Assembly (NCBI GenBank): GCA_903861005.1
Contig: CAIOSP010000014.1
Location: forward strand, 1-64,000
Source of the DNA: an uncultured Pseudomonadota bacterium
GTDB lineage: Bacteria; Myxococcota_A; UBA796; GCA-2862545
DNA: 64,000 bases
Direction of reading: 5' to 3'
The position numbers and the translations under genes are program-made. Below, piece after piece: positions 54,272 through 64,000 of this stretch; positions within the stretch are counted from its first letter, which is position 1; the number at the start of each line of letters is the position of its first letter. Below the pieces are notes generated by a model. The model saw only the letters and a program-made list of their open reading frames with translations. It did no database searches and was not told where the DNA came from.

Positions 54272-55161
54272 GGCTTGGCTTCCGGGCGAACCTTGGTCGA
54301 CGAGAAGTACGCCACCACGATGCCCACGCCGTAGAGCAGCATCATGGGCATGGCGAGCAGGACCTGGCTGAGCATGTCCGGGCTGGGCGTGAGGATGGCC
54401 GCGACGATGAAGATGATCACCGTGGCCCAGCGGAAGCCCGCCAGCAGGTCCTTGTGGTCGATGAAGCCCAGGCGGGCCGCAAAGTATGCGCCGATCGGCA
54501 TCTGGAAGCACGCGCCGAACGCGATCATCATCTGCATCACGCTCGACAGGTAGTCGTCGGCGGACACGGTGACGTTGGCGTCGATCACGCTGAAGAAGAA
54601 CGGGAACGCGTTGGGGAAGATCACGTAGTAGCAGAACACCGCACCCGCGATGAACAGCGAGAGCGAGCTGAACCACAGCGGCGCCACCACGCGGCGCTCG
54701 GTCTTGTACAGGCCCGGCGCGATGAACTGCCAGAACTGCCAGGTGAGCACGGGCGACGCGATGCTGATGCCGCCGATGAACGCGATCTTGAAGTAGACGT
54801 TGATGCCCTCGTACAGGCCGATGGTCACCAGCGACGGCGTGACCGACAGGCCGGACTTGGACGCCGCGTCGTTGAACGGCGCGATGAGGATCGCGTAGAG
54901 GTCCGACGAGAAGTACAGGCCGATCAGACCGCCGAGGAACGTGGCGACGACCGACTTGATCAGGCGGTCCTTGAGCTCGATCAGGTGCTCCATCAGGGGC
55001 ATCCGGAACGCCTCAACCTCGTCGATCTCTCGGTCGAGGCGCTCGAGCTCGTCCTCCTCCAGGATGGCCTGACGCTTGGCCTCCGCCTGACGACGGCCGG
55101 GCGGCACGGGCTTGGCGACCTGGGGCTCAGGTGTCGGCTCTGGCGCGAACGGATCGCTCAC
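54268..55161 (-). CDS. tatC: Twin-arginine translocase subunit TatC
   Basis: 297 aa with six helices. Known family elements are MPLMEHLIELKDRLIK at the N-terminus, FIAPGLYKTERR in the periplasmic loop, FGACFQMPIG, and LTPSPDMLSQVLLAMPMMLLYG near the end. It recognises twin-Arg signal peptides and, with TatA/B, exports folded proteins such as the predicted dioxygenase at 28878. A charged N-terminal extension of about 50 residues (PGRRQAEAKRQAILEEDELERLDREIDE) is longer than usual. The ATG overlaps the tatB stop (ATGA). Confidence 0.95.
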   Translation of the reverse strand: MSDPFAPEPTPEPQVAKPVPPGRRQAEAKRQAILEEDELERLDREIDEVEAFRMPLMEHLIELKDRLIKSVVATFLGGLIGLYFSSDLYAILIAPFNDAASKSGLSVTPSLVTIGLYEGINVYFKIAFIGGISIASPVLTWQFWQFIAPGLYKTERRVVAPLWFSSLSLFIAGAVFCYYVIFPNAFPFFFSVIDANVTVSADDYLSSVMQMMIAFGACFQMPIGAYFAARLGFIDHKDLLAGFRWATVIIFIVAAILTPSPDMLSQVLLAMPMMLLYGVGIVVAYFSSTKVRPEAKP

Positions 55162-55574
55162 GTCACCCTCCGACGCTTCACGATCTCACGGATGTGCGCC
55201 GGCAGCTCGTTCCACTCCTCCTCGGTGAAGCCAGGGGCGGGCGCGGCCAGATCAGACGCCGCAGGGTCGGCAGGCGTGTCGACCGGCTCGGGCTGGGCGC
55301 GGGTGCCGTCGTCCGGGGGCGCGCCCTCGGTGGCCTGACGGTCCTTCTCGGCCTGGGCCTCAATCCGCTTGCGGCGGAGCTCCTTGAGGCGCTCCTCCTC
55401 GTCCAGACGGTCCGCCTCAAGCACCAGCGTACGCCGGAAGTTGTCGGCTTCACGCCGGACGCGCGCGTAGAGTTGGCCCAGGGTGCGGGTCGCCTGCGGC
55501 AGGCGCTCCGGGCCGACGACCAGGAGCATCACGATGCCGATGAGGATGATCTCTGGAAAGCCGAGGCTTGGCAT
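55158..55574 (-). CDS. tatB: TatA/TatB-family translocase subunit
   Basis: 138 aa. An N-terminal membrane helix (LGFPEIILIGIVMLLVVGPERLP) is followed by an amphipathic helix (TRTLGQLYARVRREADNFRRT) and a Pro/Ala/Asp-rich tail. Glu after the first residues and VGPERLP are TatB-like; TatA typically has FG-KLP. A second TatA gene is not in the window, so this protein may act as either or both. It forms an operon with tatC downstream (ATGA). Confidence 0.85.
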   Translation of the reverse strand: MPSLGFPEIILIGIVMLLVVGPERLPQATRTLGQLYARVRREADNFRRTLVLEADRLDEEERLKELRRKRIEAQAEKDRQATEGAPPDDGTRAQPEPVDTPADPAASDLAAPAPGFTEEEWNELPAHIREIVKRRRVT

Positions 55575-55611
55575 TCAACAACCCGCGCGAACACAACCGC
55601 TCAGGGGTACC

Positions 55612-55632
55612 TTGCGACCGGCCCGCTCGCAA
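55612..55632 (-). terminator. Short hairpin between the carrier gene and tatB
   Basis: TTGCGA (55612-55617) pairs with TCGCAA (55627-55632) around a nine-base loop, in the 88-bp gap between the biotin carrier stop and the tatB start. It might end the lon-to-carrier transcript, but the stem is short. Confidence 0.3.
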
Positions 55633-55662
55633 CGGCGCGATCGTCCCACACCGACGCCGGGA

Positions 55663-56169
55663 TCACCCGTCGATCGCTTCCAGGACGACAAGCAGCGTGC
55701 CCGCTTCGACCGCCACGCCGGCGGTGACCGCGACCGAGGTGACCTTGGCCGCGAACGGCGCCTTGAACTCGTTCTCCATCTTCATGGCCTCGACCACCAC
55801 CAGGACCTGCCCGGCGGCGACCACGGAGCCCTCGACCACGAGCACGCGCACCACGGCGCCCGGCATGGCGGTGGACACGCGCCCCTGACCGGCGTGGCCC
55901 GCGTGCGCGAGCGCGGCGGCGCGCGGATCCACCACCTCGCCCCGGGCCGGCGTGTCGCCGTCGAGCACGAACACGGTGTCCTTGTGGAGCGCGACGCCGA
56001 TCTTGCGGCGCGGGCCTTCGTTCACGCGGAGCGTCCAGGTGGCGGCGTCGGTGCGGTGGCCGTGGACCAGCACCGGCGGCTCCTCGTCCAACGCGACGAA
56101 CCAGCCGATGCCGTCGGGACGCACGTCCACGGTGCGGGTGCGCCCTTCGAGGGTGACCTCGTACTTCAT
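55663..56169 (-). CDS. Biotin carboxyl carrier protein
   Basis: 168 aa. The C-terminal biotinyl domain has VVEAMKMENEF, with the biotinylated Lys, near residue 128, plus AAKV and LLVVLE flanking strands. The N-terminal 90 residues are beta-rich (MKYEVTLEGRTRTVDVRPDG) as in the carrier part of PCC/MCC-type alpha chains. The ATG overlaps the biotin-carboxylase stop as ATGA. It carries CO2 from that enzyme to a carboxyltransferase, which is not encoded nearby. BirA in the valS operon would biotinylate it. Confidence 0.9.
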   Translation of the reverse strand: MKYEVTLEGRTRTVDVRPDGIGWFVALDEEPPVLVHGHRTDAATWTLRVNEGPRRKIGVALHKDTVFVLDGDTPARGEVVDPRAAALAHAGHAGQGRVSTAMPGAVVRVLVVEGSVVAAGQVLVVVEAMKMENEFKAPFAAKVTSVAVTAGVAVEAGTLLVVLEAIDG

Positions 56170-57695
56170 GACGGCCTCCGGTGCGTGGCCTTCCAACGGA
56201 AGGTGCGGCTCCAGGCGGAGCCCGAGTCATCCGATGCGTCCGACGCGGGCGCCTTGCGGCCCTTGTCGGCTTCAAACCGCGCGATGGCCGCGGCGATGAA
56301 CGCCTCGTCCGACGGCGCGCGCGCCGTACCCATGTTCGCGTCCAGCCACTCCTGCGTCAGGAAGCCGGTGTGGTAGTTGGCCGCGAGGAAGTCCGGATCC
56401 TTGAACAGGGTCAGGAAGAACGGGATGGACGTGGGGATGCCGACCACCCGGTAGTCGTGCAGCGCGCGGGTGGCGCGGCTGATCGCCTCAGTGCGATCGC
56501 GGCCCCAGACCACCAGCTTGGCCAGCATCGGATCGTAGGTGATGGGGACCTCGAACCCCTCGTCCACGCCGCTGTCGACGCGCACGAACGGCCCCGCGGG
56601 CTCCTTGTAGCCAACCAGCTTGCCGGGCGACGGCCGGAAGCCCGCGTAGGGGTCCTCGGCGTAGATGCGGCACTCGATCGCGTGGCCGCGGATGGTGAGG
56701 TCCTCCTGCTTGAAGTCGAGCGGGTGACCGGCCGCCACGCGCAGCTGGGCGCGGACCAGGTCGATGCCCGTGATCATCTCGGTGATCGGGTGCTCGACCT
56801 GCAAGCGGGTGTTCATCTCGAGGAAGTAGAAGTCGGTGTGGTTGGCCGCGAGCAGGAACTCGCAGGTGCCGGCGCCGACGTAGTTCACGGCCGCCGCAGC
56901 CCGGCAGGCTACCGCGCCCATGGCCGCGCGGACCTCGGGCGAGAGCACGGGGCACGGCGCCTCTTCAACCACCTTCTGGTGGCGGCGCTGCACCGAGCAG
57001 TCGCGCTCGAACAGGTGCACCACGTTGCCGTGCTGGTCGGCCAGCACCTGGATCTCGACGTGGCGGGCGCCCTCAACCAGGCGCTCGACGTAGACGGCGT
57101 CGTCCGAGAAGGACTTCTTGGCTTCCGACTGCGCGGCGGCGAGCGCGGCGTCGAGCGAGCCGACGTCGTCGACGCGGCGCATGCCCTTGCCACCACCGCC
57201 AGCCGCGGCCTTGAGCATCACCGGGAAGCCGATGTCGATCGCGATCCGGCGGGCTTCGGCCAGGTCAGACAGGGCCTCCAGCGTGCCAGGGACGATCGGC
57301 ACCTGGGCGGCGTGCATGCGTTGGCGCGCGCCGGTCTTGCTGCCCATCGAGTCGATGGCCGAGGGCGGCGGGCCGATCCAGATCAGGCCCGCGTCGATCA
57401 CCGCCTGGGCGAACTTGGCGTTCTCCGACAGGAACCCGTAGCCCGGGTGGATGGCGTCACAGCCGGTGGAGCGCGCCGCCTCGAGGATCTTCTCGACCAC
57501 GAGGTAGCTCTGGTTGGACGGCGGCGGGCCCAGGTGGACCGCCTCGTCTGCGCTGCGCACGTGAAGGGCGTCGACGTCGGCGTCTGAGTAGACGGCGACG
57601 GCCTCGATGCCCTCTTCGTGGCACCCGCGGATCACACGAACGGCGATCTCGCCCCGGTTGGCCACCAGGACGCGCCGGATCGGACGAACGGTCAT
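56166..57695 (-). CDS. accC: Biotin carboxylase subunit (acyl-CoA carboxylase type)
   Basis: 509 aa. ATP-grasp features: LVANRGEIAVRVIRGC, YSDADVDALHV, HPGYGFLSENA, KAAAGGGGKGMRRV, HVEIQVLADQHGNVVHLFERDCSVQRRHQKVV (in two parts) and EMNTRLQVEHPITE with the metal Glu/Asn. It carboxylates biotin on the carrier protein using bicarbonate and ATP. The length and its coupled carrier suggest a split acyl-CoA (acetyl/propionyl/methylcrotonyl) carboxylase alpha chain. The C-terminal 40 residues are basic and variable. ATG overlaps the upstream stop (TGATG). Confidence 0.93.
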   Translation of the reverse strand: MTVRPIRRVLVANRGEIAVRVIRGCHEEGIEAVAVYSDADVDALHVRSADEAVHLGPPPSNQSYLVVEKILEAARSTGCDAIHPGYGFLSENAKFAQAVIDAGLIWIGPPPSAIDSMGSKTGARQRMHAAQVPIVPGTLEALSDLAEARRIAIDIGFPVMLKAAAGGGGKGMRRVDDVGSLDAALAAAQSEAKKSFSDDAVYVERLVEGARHVEIQVLADQHGNVVHLFERDCSVQRRHQKVVEEAPCPVLSPEVRAAMGAVACRAAAAVNYVGAGTCEFLLAANHTDFYFLEMNTRLQVEHPITEMITGIDLVRAQLRVAAGHPLDFKQEDLTIRGHAIECRIYAEDPYAGFRPSPGKLVGYKEPAGPFVRVDSGVDEGFEVPITYDPMLAKLVVWGRDRTEAISRATRALHDYRVVGIPTSIPFFLTLFKDPDFLAANYHTGFLTQEWLDANMGTARAPSDEAFIAAAIARFEADKGRKAPASDASDDSGSAWSRTFRWKATHRRPS

Positions 57696-58045
57696 CAGGG
57701 CTTCTTGCCTCCGGCCGACGGGTTGGACCCGCTCGGCTCCTTCTGGATCTTGTCGAGCGCGTCCGACGTGGCGTCGGCGGCCTTGGCGCCTGCCTGTACC
57801 GCCTTCTTGCCCACCTGCACCGCGCCTGCGCCCACCTGGGCCCCCACCTTCACCGCTTCCTCACTTGCCTGATGGACAGCGGCCTTCACGGTGGGCGGCG
57901 CGGTCGCCATGAACACGTAGTAGACGGCCAGGCCACCGAAGCCCAGAAGCGCCGCAATCAGCGCCATCTTCACGAGCTTCTGCACGATGGCGATGACCAC
58001 GACGATCACCACCAGGGCGAACACGGCTCCAAACAACCAGCTCAA
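57695..58045 (-). CDS. Small membrane protein upstream of biotin carboxylase
   Basis: 116 aa. Two hydrophobic segments (FALVVIVVVIAIVQKLVKMALIAALLGFGGLAVYYVFM, close together) near the N-terminus, then a soluble Ala/Gly/Lys-rich helix with repeating VGAQVGAGAVQVGKKAVQAGAK. Five bases separate the lon stop from its start, and its own stop overlaps the carboxylase ATG as TGATG. No family is recognised. The spacing puts lon, this gene, carboxylase and carrier in one leftward unit. Confidence 0.7.
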   Translation of the reverse strand: MSWLFGAVFALVVIVVVIAIVQKLVKMALIAALLGFGGLAVYYVFMATAPPTVKAAVHQASEEAVKVGAQVGAGAVQVGKKAVQAGAKAADATSDALDKIQKEPSGSNPSAGGKKP

Positions 58046-58050
58046 TGGGA

Positions 58051-60474
<2,424 letters not shown>

Positions 60475-60488
60475 GCGTGGAAACTCGC

Positions 60489-60537
60489 GGTTGGGGGTGC
60501 CCGAACCTATTCCCCAACCCCCTTAGGGAAAAGGGGG
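60489..60537 (-). promoter_or_regulatory. Overlapping hairpins in the lon leader
   Basis: On the lon mRNA strand, CCCCCTT/AAGGGGG (plus positions 60518-60537, six-base loop) and GGTTGGGG/CCCCAACC (plus positions 60489-60519) share two bases, so they cannot both form fully. The second ends 15 bases before the ATG. The first could instead be the terminator of the upstream gene. Confidence 0.35.
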
Positions 60538-60574
60538 GGAGGCATGTCTGCTGGCATTTCCCGTCACCGCCCCG

Positions 60575-62956
60575 CTAGACGCCCTCGATCTGGCAGGCGC
60601 CGCTGCACCCGTCGCCGTCGATCAGGGCGCCGTCGTCGCAGCCCTCGCCCGGGTCCACCACCCAGTTGCCACAACGCCACGGCGGCGGATCGGTGTCCGT
60701 CGGCGGTCCGACGGTGTCGGTGTCGGTCGGCGGCACGTCCGTGTCTGTCGGAGGCGGCACGTCCGTGTCGGTCGGCGGAACCACCGTGTCCGTGTCGACA
60801 ACGGTGTCGGTGTCCGGCGGCGCGACCGTGTCGGTGTCGACCACCACGTCCGTGTCAGGCGGCGAGCCCGTGTCGGTGTCCACCACCACGTCCGTGTCAG
60901 GCGGCGAGGCGGTGTCGGTGTCCATCGACGTGTCGACGTGCGTGTACCCGCCGCTGTCGTACGAGTCGGCCGTGTCGGTGTCGACGTAGCCGCCCGGGCC
61001 GCCGCCGGTGTGGGGGCCCGGATCGGTGTCGTCGGTGTCGCCGCCGGTGTCGTCGGTGTCGCCCTCCCACGGCACGATCCCGTCCTTGGCCACCTCGACG
61101 TCGATCCAGTTGAACGGCTCGCGGAGCGTCAGGACGACGGCGAACTTGTGCGTGCCCTCGAGCGGCGTCTCAGGCGTCCACGGGATCTCCAGATGTCCCC
61201 CGCCTCCGTAGGACTGCGAGGCCACGGTGTCCCAAGCGAAGTCCTGCGCGTGCGCGATCGACACCGTGCCGATCACGTCCTTCCCGTAGAACTTGGTGTG
61301 CGTCAGGTCCACGGTGAACGTGAAGTCGCTGCCGTCTGGTTTCCCGTCCACGCCCAGCGTGCCATCCGGCAGCTTCTGCAGGAAGGTGACCCACTCCTTC
61401 CCCACCGAGACGTTCACGCTCGACAGGTCCGGCATGATGCCCTTCAACGCCTTGCTGACCACGGACAGGAGGTCCTTCACCGTGGCGCCTGGGCCGACCG
61501 ATGCAAACTGCGAGACGATCACGTCGGTTCGGTAGTCGCGATCGTTGAGCTCCTGCGCCAGGAACAGGCCGTAGTCGAAGGTCCCGCGCGCGCCGCCCCG
61601 CACCTCCACCAGCTCGATCGGAATCACCCCATACAGGGTCAGCCCAAACGTCGCGTACGCAAAGACGTCCGCCTTCACCTCGGCCGCGGTGACCATCGCC
61701 GACACCTTGCCCACTCGGGTGACGTCTCGGGTGGTGGTCGACTCAAACTCGTTGACAAAGCTGCAGTCGTCCGCCTGACACTGAAAGCCCGAGGTGAGCG
61801 CGTAGTTCTTGCCCACGCCCAGGTCGAAGAGGGTCAGCTGCGGCCCCACGAACGCCTTCGCGCTCATGTTCCAGCCAAGGCCAATGCTGACCTCGCCGGC
61901 CACACACAGCGGCAAGAACCCCACTGGGATGTACACGGCGCCCATCTGCCAGCGCCCAAAGCGTATCTTGCAGGACACGTCGAACGACCGTTTGTCCATG
62001 CCCACCAGAAACTTGGCGGACACGTCCAGGCCCAAGGTGCCCTTCAACAGGAGCCGAGGGTTGTCCGTGAACGCCACGTCGATCTTTAAATTGGGCTTGA
62101 GCTGCTGCACCCCAAGCTGGAGCTTGAAGAGCGAATCGGCGGAGGGGTCGTCGCACTTGATGCCCGAGGACCCGGGAACCGTGTAGATCGCGCTCACGCC
62201 CGTGTCGTCCGCCAGCAGCGGCGTGTACCTCCCGGTCTTCGGGTCGTACTCGACCACACCGTCCAGCTCCGGGTCGAGCAGGACCTCCTCCTGCCGCACC
62301 GGGATCTCGAACTCCAGCGGCGCCGAGATCAGCTGCGACGGGTGCACCGTCTCGAACTCGACCTCTTGTCCGTCGTCGAGGGTCCGTACGGCGGTCACCA
62401 CGCCCCCGACCGACTGCGCGCCGGTGCCCAGGATCGAGTCGCCGACCGCCAGCGGCGGGCCGCGCTGCACGAACCGGTAGACCGCGCCGAGGATGCTGCC
62501 CGTCTGCCGCACAAGCGTCGTCGGCACCACCACGTCCGCGTCCGAGACCAGCTTCACGCCGTCCACCACGTCGGCGCGCATCACGTTCAGCCGGGTGCGG
62601 GTGCCGGCCGGGCCCTCCACCACGACGTCGGACAGACCCGGCGTCGACCCGCCCGTGACCGACACGCCCGACGTGACGACCACGTCCGTGTCGCTGGAGG
62701 TCAGGGTGATCTGTTCTGCCGGCACCCTGCCCAGCACCACACCGTTGGCGTCGAGCGCCTCCACCTTCAGGCGCACCGTGTCGTCGGTGCCGCGCAGCAG
62801 CAGGGCCGCGGGGGTCACCCGCAGCGACGTCGCCGTCGAGAGGTCCGCCGCGACCGGGCCGCCGGTGTCGACGGGGTTCTGGACGTCATCCCCCGCCGGG
62901 TCGGGCGCGCCACAGGCCGCCACCCACGAGATCAAAAGGGCGAACAAGACACGCAT
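60575..62956 (-). CDS. Large lipoprotein with DTD-rich stalk and Cys-rich C-terminal module
   Basis: 793 aa. MRVLFALLISWVAAC is the signal and lipobox. Residues 20-150 form an Ig-like (BIG-type) domain with DTDVVVTSG strands. Residues 150-620 are beta-rich, with paired cysteines. About residues 630-760 are an acidic DTD/TDTDV stalk with Pro and Gly. The end, CGNWVVDPGEGCDDGALIDGDGCSGAC, follows the Myxococcus Cys-rich repeat pattern (here one unit; shown in two pieces in the genome). A cell-surface protein on a stiff stalk is likely. It appears monocistronic; divergent from the sulfatase-like gene. Confidence 0.82.
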   Translation of the reverse strand: MRVLFALLISWVAACGAPDPAGDDVQNPVDTGGPVAADLSTATSLRVTPAALLLRGTDDTVRLKVEALDANGVVLGRVPAEQITLTSSDTDVVVTSGVSVTGGSTPGLSDVVVEGPAGTRTRLNVMRADVVDGVKLVSDADVVVPTTLVRQTGSILGAVYRFVQRGPPLAVGDSILGTGAQSVGGVVTAVRTLDDGQEVEFETVHPSQLISAPLEFEIPVRQEEVLLDPELDGVVEYDPKTGRYTPLLADDTGVSAIYTVPGSSGIKCDDPSADSLFKLQLGVQQLKPNLKIDVAFTDNPRLLLKGTLGLDVSAKFLVGMDKRSFDVSCKIRFGRWQMGAVYIPVGFLPLCVAGEVSIGLGWNMSAKAFVGPQLTLFDLGVGKNYALTSGFQCQADDCSFVNEFESTTTRDVTRVGKVSAMVTAAEVKADVFAYATFGLTLYGVIPIELVEVRGGARGTFDYGLFLAQELNDRDYRTDVIVSQFASVGPGATVKDLLSVVSKALKGIMPDLSSVNVSVGKEWVTFLQKLPDGTLGVDGKPDGSDFTFTVDLTHTKFYGKDVIGTVSIAHAQDFAWDTVASQSYGGGGHLEIPWTPETPLEGTHKFAVVLTLREPFNWIDVEVAKDGIVPWEGDTDDTGGDTDDTDPGPHTGGGPGGYVDTDTADSYDSGGYTHVDTSMDTDTASPPDTDVVVDTDTGSPPDTDVVVDTDTVAPPDTDTVVDTDTVVPPTDTDVPPPTDTDVPPTDTDTVGPPTDTDPPPWRCGNWVVDPGEGCDDGALIDGDGCSGACQIEGV
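60687..61066 (-). repeat. DTD/PPTDTD stalk repeat
   Basis: About 130 codons of TDTDV, VDTDT and PPDTD units, read as GTGTCGGTGTC on the plus strand. DNA-level repetition is strong but not strictly periodic, so slippage or length variation is plausible. Confidence 0.8.
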
Positions 62957-63177
62957 CAAACAACTCCACGCCCGGGAAGAGCCCAGGGACACGAACAAGC
63001 CACGCCGGGAGGCTACCACTGGCCGGCCGATCCCCGAATAGGGGCGCAACCGCGCGCGCGAGAGTCGCGCTCCTACGCAGATCCAACATCGCCATCCGCC
63101 GAACCCTGACCGACCGAGTCGACGACGACGCGCGGACCGCCGCGGCGGGGTAGACGGCCCCGGTCCCAAGGTGGCTC

Positions 63178-64000
63178 ATGCGTCGTCTCCTCCCCTGGCT
63201 GGGCGCGCTCGCCCTGATCGCGGCCATCTTCGCCGCGATCGTCTCCCTCGCGCCCGCGCGCAAGCGCCCGAACGTCCTGCTGATCACGTTCGACGCCACC
63301 CGCGGCGACCACATGGACTGGGCCAGCGGGCGCAAGGACGTCACGCCCATGCTCGACGCGCTCGTCGCCCGGGGCACGTGGTTCAAGGCCGACATCACCG
63401 CGCAGCCGCTCACGCTGCCCTCGCACACGTCGATCATGACCGGGCTGTACCCGTACCACCACGGCGTGCGGAACAACGGCACCTACATCGTGCCGCCGGA
63501 CGCGGTGACGCTCGCCGAGCGCCTCAAGGACGCGGGCTACCAGACGCACGGCATCGTCTCGGCGTTCGTCCTCGACAGCCAGTTCGGCCTGGACCAGGGC
63601 TTTGACTCCTACGACGACGACCTGTCCGGCGGGCCCGAGCAGAAGATGTTCATGTTCAAGGAGGTCCGCGCCGACCGCACCGCCGCCCGCGCGGTGCAGT
63701 GGCTGACCGACGTGTGGAACCACCAGGACCCGTTCTTCATGTGGGTCCACTTCTTCGACCCCCACGCCGACTACGAGCCGCCCGCCGACATCGCCGCCCG
63801 CTTCCCCGGCGACCCGTACACCGGCGAGATCGCGTTCGCCGACCGCGAGCTGGGCCGCGTGATCAAGGAGCTGGACGACCGCGGCCAGCTCGACAACACG
63901 ATCATCGTCTTCACGTCCGACCACGGCGAGGGCCTGGGCGAGCACGGCGAAGACACGCACGGCTTGTTCGTCTACGACTCCACCACGCACGTCCCGCTGG
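63178..64000 (+). CDS. Sulfatase/alkaline phosphatase-fold protein (3' partial)
   Basis: At least 274 aa; the frame runs off the window end without a stop. ATG at 63178 with AAGGTGG upstream. The N-terminus MRRLLPWLGALALIAAIFAAIVS is a membrane anchor or signal. NVLLITFDATRGDHMDW gives the metal Asp, TLPSHTSIMTG the nucleophile region with Thr at the Cys/Ser position, FFDPHADYEPP a family loop, and FTSDHGEGLGEHGE the second metal site. There is no CxPSR, so it is probably a phosphotransferase- or phosphohydrolase-type member. It resembles the protein at 3932 only in fold. Confidence 0.88.
   Translation, partial: MRRLLPWLGALALIAAIFAAIVSLAPARKRPNVLLITFDATRGDHMDWASGRKDVTPMLDALVARGTWFKADITAQPLTLPSHTSIMTGLYPYHHGVRNNGTYIVPPDAVTLAERLKDAGYQTHGIVSAFVLDSQFGLDQGFDSYDDDLSGGPEQKMFMFKEVRADRTAARAVQWLTDVWNHQDPFFMWVHFFDPHADYEPPADIAARFPGDPYTGEIAFADRELGRVIKELDDRGQLDNTIIVFTSDHGEGLGEHGEDTHGLFVYDSTTHVPL

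Noticed and set aside
60690-60989. Plus-strand frame of Val/Ser repeats
   Set aside because: It is the reverse complement of the DTD stalk; repetitive and without a start signal.

Overview
The window is GC-rich and very densely coded: about 53 protein genes, few gaps over 200 bp, and no tRNA, rRNA, CRISPR array, insertion sequence or phage gene that I can see. Several traits point to a Myxococcota-type (former deltaproteobacterial) chromosome. These are a Ser/Thr kinase fused to an ATPase-like region, a thrombospondin-type-3 repeat protein with a MYXO-CTERM-like tail, a lipoprotein with a DTD-rich stalk and a Cys-rich CDDG...GDGCS module, an OmpA-domain barrel, many small lipoproteins, and two linked TonB-type proteins. 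This assignment is an inference from protein character, not a phylogeny.

Layout. 0-4 kb: kinase (5' end outside the window), a GpsA-like protein that has lost catalytic residues, and a leftward pair of unknowns, one resembling a radical SAM protein without its cluster motif. 4-10 kb: sulfatase-fold lipoprotein, then an OmpA-family barrel translationally coupled to a TSP3 protein. 10-12 kb: chorismate mutase-prephenate dehydrogenase (tyrA) and an orphan NifH-like Fe-S ATPase. 12-19 kb: a leftward housekeeping operon valS-nadC-birA-lgt-small membrane ORF, with stop/start overlaps at every junction, followed by a separate membrane protein gene. 19-33 kb: several polytopic GT-C-like membrane proteins (two are paralogs), a GST, a sphingosine-1-phosphate-lyase-like enzyme coupled to an M81 peptidase, an SDR, small lipoproteins and a Tat-signal LigB-type dioxygenase. 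33-43 kb: CrtC/AttH-like protein divergent from a GMC oxidoreductase, a cassette of small envelope proteins, a P450-thiolase operon and a YghU-type GST. 43-51 kb: membrane protein, atypical SDR, beta-propeller lipoprotein, SGNH-like protein, tryptophanase, lipoprotein and SRPBCC protein. 51-60 kb: two coupled TonB-like proteins facing tatB-tatC, then biotin carboxylase/carrier genes and lon. 60-64 kb: DTD-stalk lipoprotein and a second sulfatase-fold protein cut by the window end.

How the genes work together. The clearest functional groups are: translation, cofactor and lipoprotein maturation (valS, nadC, birA, lgt); protein export and envelope energisation (tatB, tatC, TonB pair), which serves the many exported proteins encoded here; biotin-dependent carboxylation (carboxylase and carrier here, ligase in the valS operon, carboxyltransferase not seen); and lipid or secondary metabolism (S1P-lyase-like, P450 with thiolase, GMC oxidase with CrtC/AttH-like protein).

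The most unusual items are the orphan NifH-like ATPase, the GpsA-like protein lacking three of four catalytic residues, the radical-SAM-like protein without the CxxxCxxC motif, the paralogous membrane-protein family and the divergent Lgt. No single multi-gene system in the window is certainly new.
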